A stretch of DNA of 64,000 nt, from the NCBI GenBank assembly GCA_019421345.1, contig JAHZFL010000011.1:1-64000 (forward strand), written 5' to 3'. A model generated the notes under the pieces. It was not told the DNA's origin, made no database searches, and saw nothing but the letters and a program-made list of their open reading frames with translations. Positions 58,902 through 64,000 of the stretch are shown here, in pieces (the first letter of the stretch is position 1; each line of letters begins with the position of its first letter). The stretch is from Roseburia sp. GTDB lineage: Bacteria > Bacillota > Clostridia > Lachnospirales > Lachnospiraceae. The position numbers and the translations under genes are program-made.

Positions 58902-60158
58902 ATGGAACAGAGAGTATGGAAAGCAGCGGGCTTGGTTTTAGTGGGAGCATTATTGTTAAATGATCCCGTATCTATTATATATGGCGCACCGGTGGCGGGC
59001 GCAGCGACGGCAGCGATTGCGTCTGCGGTAGGAAAGGGAGTGCCGACAGCAGGAATTTCCCTTAAGGTATCGGATTACCTGGTGGAGAGTAATGAGACGG
59101 CGGTGCAGGCGGCAGCGCAGCAGGCAGCTCCGGTGAGCGAGAATGAGGCACCGGTCGTGACGGCAGAGGAGGGAGCAGTGCAGGAGACTGCCGAGGCTCC
59201 GGCAGAACCGGAAGCGCCGAAGTCGGAATATGCAGATATTGCGATTGCACAGGTGGATAATTATGTGAATGTCCGCACAGAGCCGACGACAGAGAGCGAG
59301 GTAGTGGGCAAGCTTTATAACAATTCCGCAGCAACTATTTTAGAGACGACAGCAGACGGATGGTATAAGATTAATTCGGGAAATGTTTCGGGATATGTTA
59401 AGTGTGAATATGTAGTAGCCGGAAATGAGGAGCTGGCAAGGTCTGTCAGCACACGTTATGCAAAGGTTACGACAACGACGCTTTATGTTCGTACAGAGCC
59501 GACGACAGAGTCCGGTGTATTGACGATGGTGCCGATTGAGGATGACCTTGTTGTATTAGATGAGTCCGTGCCCGGCTGGGTAAAGGTTACGACCGCAGAG
59601 GGTGAGGGGTATGTTTCCACTGATTATGTGACGCTGACGACAGAGTTCGTGCAGGCAGAGTCAAAGGAGGAGGAAGCAGCACGTCTCGCAAAGGAGGAGC
59701 AGGAGCGCCAGCAGGCAGCAGCAGCAGCTTCCGCAGCGAGAAGGAAGAAAGAGGCGGCATCCGCCAAGAATCAGGAATCCTCTGGCGGGCAGCAGTCCTA
59801 CACGCCTCCGACTAGCTCCAATGGTCAGGCAGTTGTAAATTATGCAAGCCAGTTTGTCGGCAATCCTTATGTATATGGAGGTACGAGTCTTACCAATGGC
59901 GCAGACTGTTCGGGCTTTGTTATGAGCGTATACGGAGCATTTGGAATCGGACTGCCGCATTCATCGAGTGCAATGAGAAGTGTGGGCTATGAGGTGAGCC
60001 TTTCAGAGGCACAGCCGGGCGATATTGTATGCTACAGCGGTCATGTAGGCATCTATGCCGGCAACGGCTCGATCGTACATGCAAGTACGCCGTCCAGTGG
60101 TATTACCTATTCAAATGTAAATTATCGTTCACCGATTTGTGTAAGAAGAATTTTCTAA
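58902..60158 (+). CDS. Secreted SH3-NlpC/P60 cell-wall hydrolase
   Basis: 418 residues. Signal peptide or anchor at about 8-27, a Pro/Ala/Glu-rich spacer, two bacterial SH3 domains (about 115-178 and 188-246, both with NVRTEPTTES/YVRTEPTTES), an Ala/Glu/Lys helical linker (250-300) and an NlpC/P60 domain with Cys336 in NGADCSGFV and His381 in YSGHVGIY. It would cut stem peptides in peptidoglycan. The promoter is perfect consensus, so expression may be high. Confidence 0.92.
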   Translation: MEQRVWKAAGLVLVGALLLNDPVSIIYGAPVAGAATAAIASAVGKGVPTAGISLKVSDYLVESNETAVQAAAQQAAPVSENEAPVVTAEEGAVQETAEAPAEPEAPKSEYADIAIAQVDNYVNVRTEPTTESEVVGKLYNNSAATILETTADGWYKINSGNVSGYVKCEYVVAGNEELARSVSTRYAKVTTTTLYVRTEPTTESGVLTMVPIEDDLVVLDESVPGWVKVTTAEGEGYVSTDYVTLTTEFVQAESKEEEAARLAKEEQERQQAAAAASAARRKKEAASAKNQESSGGQQSYTPPTSSNGQAVVNYASQFVGNPYVYGGTSLTNGADCSGFVMSVYGAFGIGLPHSSSAMRSVGYEVSLSEAQPGDIVCYSGHVGIYAGNGSIVHASTPSSGITYSNVNYRSPICVRRIF

Positions 60159-60174
60159 TAGAAGAAGCAGATAA

Positions 60175-60215
60175 GGGAGAGACGCAGCCAAGCGTGGCTG
60201 TGTCTCTCCCTTTTT
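60175..60215 (+). terminator. Intrinsic terminator after NlpC/P60 gene
   Basis: GGGAGAGAC-G-CAGCC pairs with GGCTG-T-GTCTCTCCC (one G-T pair) through a six-base loop, followed by TTTTT. Confidence 0.92.
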
Positions 60216-60327
60216 GTGGGGATAAGAGTGCCCGTGGCGCGTGTATTTTTTACAAACCTAGCAAGATGCACAAAATGAGAAAGTTCCATAGAAAAAAGTG
60301 AACAAAAAGAGCCTAAAGATCAAAAAG

Positions 60328-60398
60328 TTATCCACATTCAAAAATGCGGAAAAATGGAAAAAATGAAGTTATACACGAAGTTATGCACATTATCCACA
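60328..60398 (+). promoter_or_regulatory. Cluster of four DnaA boxes
   Basis: TTATCCACA (60328-60336), TTATACACG (60369-60377), TTATGCACA (60381-60389) and TTATCCACA (60390-60398), all in the same orientation. Two are exact consensus and the third fits TTATNCACA. No dnaA gene is in the window. Confidence 0.65.
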
Positions 60399-60596
60399 GA
60401 AAAAAAGGTGGAAATCAGAGTTTTTACAGGAGAGAAATCGAATGTCTGTTTTGTACACAAATTATAAACTTAACACAATCAGGAAAAAAACAAAGAAAAG
60501 GATTGACTTTTTAACTTTGAAAAAACTGAAAAATAAGTGCGGAAATATCTGGCAATTCAGAAAAATTTTGTGTTGTGCGGCTCTTTGGGAAGAATC

Positions 60597-60625
60597 TTGA
60601 AATGTAAGAGCAGTTTTGTTATACT
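60597..60625 (+). promoter_or_regulatory. Sigma-A promoter of WecG-like gene
   Basis: TTGAAA (60597-60602), 17-base spacer, TATACT (60620-60625), 38 bases before ATG 60664. Confidence 0.7.
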
Positions 60626-60663
60626 GTCTCTGTATATCTGAATAAAAGCAATACGGGAGTGTT

Positions 60664-61341
60664 ATGATAAAGAAAATAGAAATTTTAGGACTCCGGCTGG
60701 ACAATCATACGGTACGCGAGGCGATGGTTCAGGTGGATAACTATTTGAGTAATGATATATTAAATACGATTGAGACTGTTTCAATGCGGACGCTTCTGCT
60801 TGCAGAGGAGGATGAGATCGTCAGGGACGTCGTTTCGTCCATGGATATGACTGTGATCAGTGAGAAGGAGATCATTCAGGCAGCGGGAGCTGTGACGATG
60901 CAGCGGGTACAGGAGACAAAGGAAAATGATTTCGCAATAGAGCTTTTTAAGCGTCTTGAGCGCAGCAAAAAAAGTCTTTTTTTGCTGGGGGAGACGCAGG
61001 AGCGGATTTCTGATGTGCGGGAAGCGCTTTTGGAGCAGTTTCCAAAGCTGATCGTTACAGGGATGTATGCGCTTGAGCATTGTACCGGTGATTTTGAGGC
61101 GGTGATCAATGAGATGAATGTGACGGCGCCGGATGTGATCGTATCGGTCTTGCCGACGCCGCAGCAGGAGCATTTTCTGGCGGATCACAAGGAAAAGATC
61201 AGTGCGAGTATCTGGTATGGAGCGGGGGAGCTTGAAATTCCGGGGAAGGAACGGCGCGGTATCCGCGGGCTGATCAAGAGCAGACTTCATCTGGAACGGC
61301 TGAAAAACAGTATGAACAAGTACAAGAATCATGAGGGGTAG
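60664..61341 (+). CDS. WecG/TagA-like protein lacking active-site residues
   Basis: 225 residues with the layout of WecG/TagA/CpsF glycosyltransferases: I-x-G-L-x-L-D at the start, SLFLLGETQERISDV in the middle, APDVIVSVLPTPQQE and WYGAGELEIPGKERRG near the end. In active members a TPNPE-like motif and an Asp in PDG are expected; here the places read TVSMR (38-42) and ISE (65-67). The glycosyltransferase activity may be lost or altered. A YitT gene follows after two bases. Confidence 0.75.
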   Translation: MIKKIEILGLRLDNHTVREAMVQVDNYLSNDILNTIETVSMRTLLLAEEDEIVRDVVSSMDMTVISEKEIIQAAGAVTMQRVQETKENDFAIELFKRLERSKKSLFLLGETQERISDVREALLEQFPKLIVTGMYALEHCTGDFEAVINEMNVTAPDVIVSVLPTPQQEHFLADHKEKISASIWYGAGELEIPGKERRGIRGLIKSRLHLERLKNSMNKYKNHEG

Positions 61342-61343
61342 AC

Positions 61344-62219
61344 ATGAAAAAACTTTTTTACAGGAGGTCGCGGGTATGGGAGTATCTGATGCTGATCGTC
61401 GGTACGGCGTTTGTTGCGGTCAGTATACAGTGCATTTATGATCCGATCAGCCTCGTTACAGGCGGATTTTCCGGTCTTGCCATTGTCATCAAGGCTGTGA
61501 CAGAGCCGTTTATTCCGGGAGGCATCCCGCTTTGGCTGACAAATATCGCGCTTAATATTCCGGTATTTCTTGTGGCGTTTAAGGTGAAGGGGAAACGATT
61601 TATCGGAAGGACCCTGGTGGGAGCCTTTTTATTGTCCGCATGGCTGTATGTTCTTCCGCCGCTCGATCTGACGCAGGGGGATTATATTCTTGCCGCTGTT
61701 TTCGGCGGTGTGATCTGCGGGACTGGCATGGGACTGATCCTGCTCGCCAAGGCGACAACAGGCGGTACGGATATGGTGGCGACGATCATTCAGCATTACG
61801 CGAGACATTATTCGATTGTACAGATTTTGCAGATACTGGATGCCATGGTCGTGCTGTGCGGGCTGTATGTGTTCGGCTTGCGCGCGGCACTGTATGCGAT
61901 TGTCGCGATCTTTATCACGACAAAGGTCTCCGACACGCTGATGGAGGGCTTTAAGTTCTCCAAGGCGGCGTTCATCATTACGGATCACTACGAGCTGGTG
62001 GCAAAGCGCATTTTGCAGGAGTTGGACCGGGGAGTGACAGGACTTTTGGCAAAGGGTATGTATTCAGGCGCGGATAAATGCGTGCTGTACTGTGTTGTTT
62101 CCCAGAAAGAAATCGTGCAGGTAAAAGAGATTGTTGCGGAAACTGATCCGGAGGCATTTGTCATTGTGTCGGACGCCAGAGAGGTGCTTGGCGAGGGTTT
62201 TTTGGAATATTCGGGATGA
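61344..62219 (+). CDS. YitT family membrane protein (second copy)
   Basis: 291 residues: five to six helices with PISLVTGGFSGLAIVIK and KATTGGTDMVATIIQH, then a DUF2179 domain (ELDRGVTGLLAKGMYSG, DPEAFVIVSDAREVLGEGF). A paralogue of the protein encoded at 35494, with clear divergence. It lies two bases after the WecG-like gene, so the two are probably translated from one transcript. Confidence 0.9.
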   Translation: MKKLFYRRSRVWEYLMLIVGTAFVAVSIQCIYDPISLVTGGFSGLAIVIKAVTEPFIPGGIPLWLTNIALNIPVFLVAFKVKGKRFIGRTLVGAFLLSAWLYVLPPLDLTQGDYILAAVFGGVICGTGMGLILLAKATTGGTDMVATIIQHYARHYSIVQILQILDAMVVLCGLYVFGLRAALYAIVAIFITTKVSDTLMEGFKFSKAAFIITDHYELVAKRILQELDRGVTGLLAKGMYSGADKCVLYCVVSQKEIVQVKEIVAETDPEAFVIVSDAREVLGEGFLEYSG

Positions 62220-62225
62220 CAAAGG

Positions 62226-62265
62226 GGAAATGCATAAAAAATGTGCATTTCCTCTTTCTTTTTTT
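62226..62265 (+). terminator. Intrinsic terminator after second YitT gene
   Basis: GGAAATGCA (62226-62234) pairs with TGCATTTCC (62244-62252), followed by TCTTTCTTTTTTT. Confidence 0.88.
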
Positions 62266-62324
62266 GCTGTTTTGCATTAAAATAGATTCAGCTATCTTTA
62301 ATAACAGAAAAAGGAGCAACGCTT

Positions 62325-63413
62325 ATGATTTCAAATCAAATACTTCAAAATACGATTGACGGACTAAAGGGAATTACAAGGATCGATCTGTGCATCATTG
62401 ATGTAGAGGGAAATGTGCTGGCTGCAACATTTCCGGAGGCAGATCGGCATATCGAGGCTGCACGGGCATTTGTGGAGTCGCCTGCGGACAGTCAGCTTGT
62501 AAATGGCTACCAGTTTTTTAAAGTATTTGATGAGCATCAGTTGGAATATGTCCTGCTTGCGAGCGGAGACGGCGATGATGTTTATATGGTGGGTAAAATT
62601 GCCAGTTTCCAGATACAAAATCTTCTGGTAGCATATAAGGAGAGGTTCGATAAGGATAACTTTATTAAGAACCTTCTTTTGGATAATCTTCTTTTGGTCG
62701 ATATTTATAATCGGGCGAAGAAGCTTCATATCGATACGGAGGTGCGGCGTGTCGTATTTATCATTGAGACAAACCGCGAGAAGGACGGCAATGAGCTGGA
62801 GCGGGTGCGCGGCGCCTTTGGAGCTAAGACAAAGGATTTCGTGACAGCGGTCGATGAAAAGAATATTATTATTGTCAAGGAGGTTGCGGAGAACGAAGGA
62901 TACGAGGAATTAAACAAGACGGCGGAAGTGATCATAAATCTGTTCCGCTACGATACCGAGCACGAGGTGCATGTCGCTTACGGAACGATTGTCAATGAGA
63001 TCAAGGAGGTTTCGCGCTCCTACAAGGAGGCGCGCATGGCGCTTGATGTCGGCAGGATCTTTTTCGAGGAAAAGAATATCATCGCATATGCAACGCTTGG
63101 GATCGGCCGTTTGATCTATCAGCTTCCGATTCCGCTCTGCAAGATGTTCATCAAGGAGATATTCGACGGAAAATCTCCCGATGATTTTGATGAGGAGACC
63201 TTAACGACGATCAATAAGTTCTTTGAGAACAGTCTGAACGTTTCGGAAACCTCAAGGCAGCTTTATATTCACCGCAATACGCTTGTGTACCGTTTGGATA
63301 AGCTGCAAAAGAGCACGGGGCTTGATCTGCGTGTATTTGAGGACGCGATCACCTTTAAGATCGCGCTCATGGTCGTGAAGTATATGAAGTACATGGAAAT
63401 GCTTGATTATTAA
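62325..63413 (+). CDS. PucR/CdaR-like transcriptional regulator
   Basis: 362 residues. The N-terminal part resembles a small-ligand sensing domain; the middle (about 140-260) is a GGDEF-related CdaR-type fold; the C terminus has a PucR-type helix-turn-helix (LNVSETSRQLYIHRNTLVYR, followed by LDKLQKSTGLDL). Targets and ligand unknown. It stands 136 bases before ftsE; both could be part of separate transcripts. Confidence 0.85.
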   Translation: MISNQILQNTIDGLKGITRIDLCIIDVEGNVLAATFPEADRHIEAARAFVESPADSQLVNGYQFFKVFDEHQLEYVLLASGDGDDVYMVGKIASFQIQNLLVAYKERFDKDNFIKNLLLDNLLLVDIYNRAKKLHIDTEVRRVVFIIETNREKDGNELERVRGAFGAKTKDFVTAVDEKNIIIVKEVAENEGYEELNKTAEVIINLFRYDTEHEVHVAYGTIVNEIKEVSRSYKEARMALDVGRIFFEEKNIIAYATLGIGRLIYQLPIPLCKMFIKEIFDGKSPDDFDEETLTTINKFFENSLNVSETSRQLYIHRNTLVYRLDKLQKSTGLDLRVFEDAITFKIALMVVKYMKYMEMLDY

Positions 63414-63549
63414 GTTTCCATTAAATAAATCCAAAATAGTTGCAACAAAAATAAACATTCAGTAGACTAAAAACAGTGGCATTCGATGAGATCCTGCCGG
63501 CGATAGAAGCGATCGGCGACAGGGTTATATACGGAAATGAGGTAAGTGA

Positions 63550-64000
63550 ATGATAAAGTTGGATCATGTCAGTAAGTCTTACTCCGCGGGGATTCCCGCG
63601 CTCAATGACGTGAGTCTTAGTATCGACGCCGGAGAGTTTGTTTTTATCGTCGGCGACAGCGGTTCCGGAAAATCAACGCTGATCAAGCTGCTGCTCAAGG
63701 AGCTTGAGCCGACAGATGGGACGATTACGATAGACGGCAGAAAATTAAATAAGATCAAGAGACGGCAGATCCCGAAATTCCGCAGAAATATCGGCGTGGT
63801 GTTTCAGGATTTCCGATTGTTGAAGGACAGAAATATTTATGATAATGTTGCGTTTGCACAAAAGGTGATCGGGCAGTCTACACGTTCCATCAAGATGAAC
63901 GTGCCGACAATGCTTTCGATGGTTGGACTTGCGGCAAAATACCGCTCCTATCCAAAGCAGCTTTCGGGAGGCGAGCAGCAGAGAGTGGCGATCGCAAGAG
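63550..64000 (+). CDS. ftsE: Cell division ATP-binding protein FtsE (3' truncated by window edge)
   Basis: The frame from ATG 63550 is open to the window end (150 codons). It reads MIKLDHVSKSYSAGIPALND with Walker A GDSGSGKST, Q loop VVFQDFRLLKDRNIYDNVAFA (the first part of it) and signature LSGGEQQRVAIAR. FQDFRLL and NIYDNVAFA are typical of FtsE rather than other ABC ATPases. With FtsX it controls peptidoglycan hydrolases at the septum. ftsX should follow outside the window. Confidence 0.92.
   Translation, partial: MIKLDHVSKSYSAGIPALNDVSLSIDAGEFVFIVGDSGSGKSTLIKLLLKELEPTDGTITIDGRKLNKIKRRQIPKFRRNIGVVFQDFRLLKDRNIYDNVAFAQKVIGQSTRSIKMNVPTMLSMVGLAAKYRSYPKQLSGGEQQRVAIAR

Larger units (their letters stand above)
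60159..60663. other. 505-base intergenic region with DnaA boxes
   Basis: Contains the terminator at 60175-60215, four DnaA boxes at 60328-60398, AT-rich DNA at 60420-60540 and a sigma-A promoter at 60597-60625. No coding sequence is credible. Confidence 0.7.

Noticed and set aside
60301..60540. Chromosomal origin oriC
   Set aside because: DnaA boxes are present, but dnaA, dnaN, rpmH and other origin neighbours are absent; only a DnaA-box cluster can be claimed.

Overview
The window looks like chromosomal DNA of a spore-forming Gram-positive anaerobe of the Clostridia, most probably a Lachnospiraceae-type gut bacterium. Reasons are the gene order rpsE-rpmD-rplO-secY-adk-map-KOW-infA-rpmJ-rpsM-rpsK-rpsD-rpoA-rplQ, AGGAGG-type ribosome binding sites before nearly every gene, sigma-A promoters close to consensus, dipicolinate synthase genes (spores), DUF4474, YitT and TSCPD proteins, and a secreted GH98-like enzyme of the kind that attacks host glycans. 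The assignment is inference from content; no 16S gene is present and no tRNA was recognised.

Layout. 1-8433: end of the large ribosomal protein cluster, with structured untranslated regions before rpsM and rplQ. 8434-14802: minus-strand genes (two-component system, calcium-site lipoprotein, mutS2). 14803-19059: a membrane-anchored HtrA-like protein that has lost two of its three catalytic residues, a YhaM-type nuclease and an RlmD-type rRNA methyltransferase. 19025-27272: an accessory, AT-richer stretch with an orphan LytTR/GHKL pair, an IS3-type transposase remnant, small membrane proteins, decayed coding fragments and a large WYL-like/SF1 helicase/DUF2726 fusion that could be an antiviral effector. 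27636-30188: GH98-like secreted protein. 30336-40791: metabolism and transport (YeiH, DeoB, thioredoxin, a CcdA-TlpA fusion, YitT, LysR, MetNIQ, YkgJ). 41010-43088: DegV/FakB and LrgAB, with paired FabT-like operators around the degV promoter. 43092-50725: LysM protein, DUF4474, phosphoesterase, aspartokinase, L,D-transpeptidase, LytTR/DUF3021 and dipicolinate synthase; the LysM gene and dpsA share the same sigma-K-like promoter layout. 50857-64000: TSCPD protein, secA, flavodiiron protein, acyl-ACP thioesterase, CvfB-like protein, RidA, YjfB, trxB, an SH3-NlpC/P60 wall hydrolase, a DnaA-box cluster, a WecG-like protein, a second YitT, a PucR-like regulator and the start of ftsE.

The most unusual non-coding features are three intergenic arrays (32978-33123, 40858-40944, 50782-50844) built from the same 38-base module: a 13-base linker plus a 25-base imperfect palindrome whose two arms change together. 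A separate element of about 90 bp occurs twice (8563-8653 and 23114-23203). A run of four co-oriented DnaA boxes lies at 60328-60398, away from any dnaA gene.

No searches or folding programs were run. Functions are assigned from motifs and context, and starts were chosen from ribosome binding site spacing.
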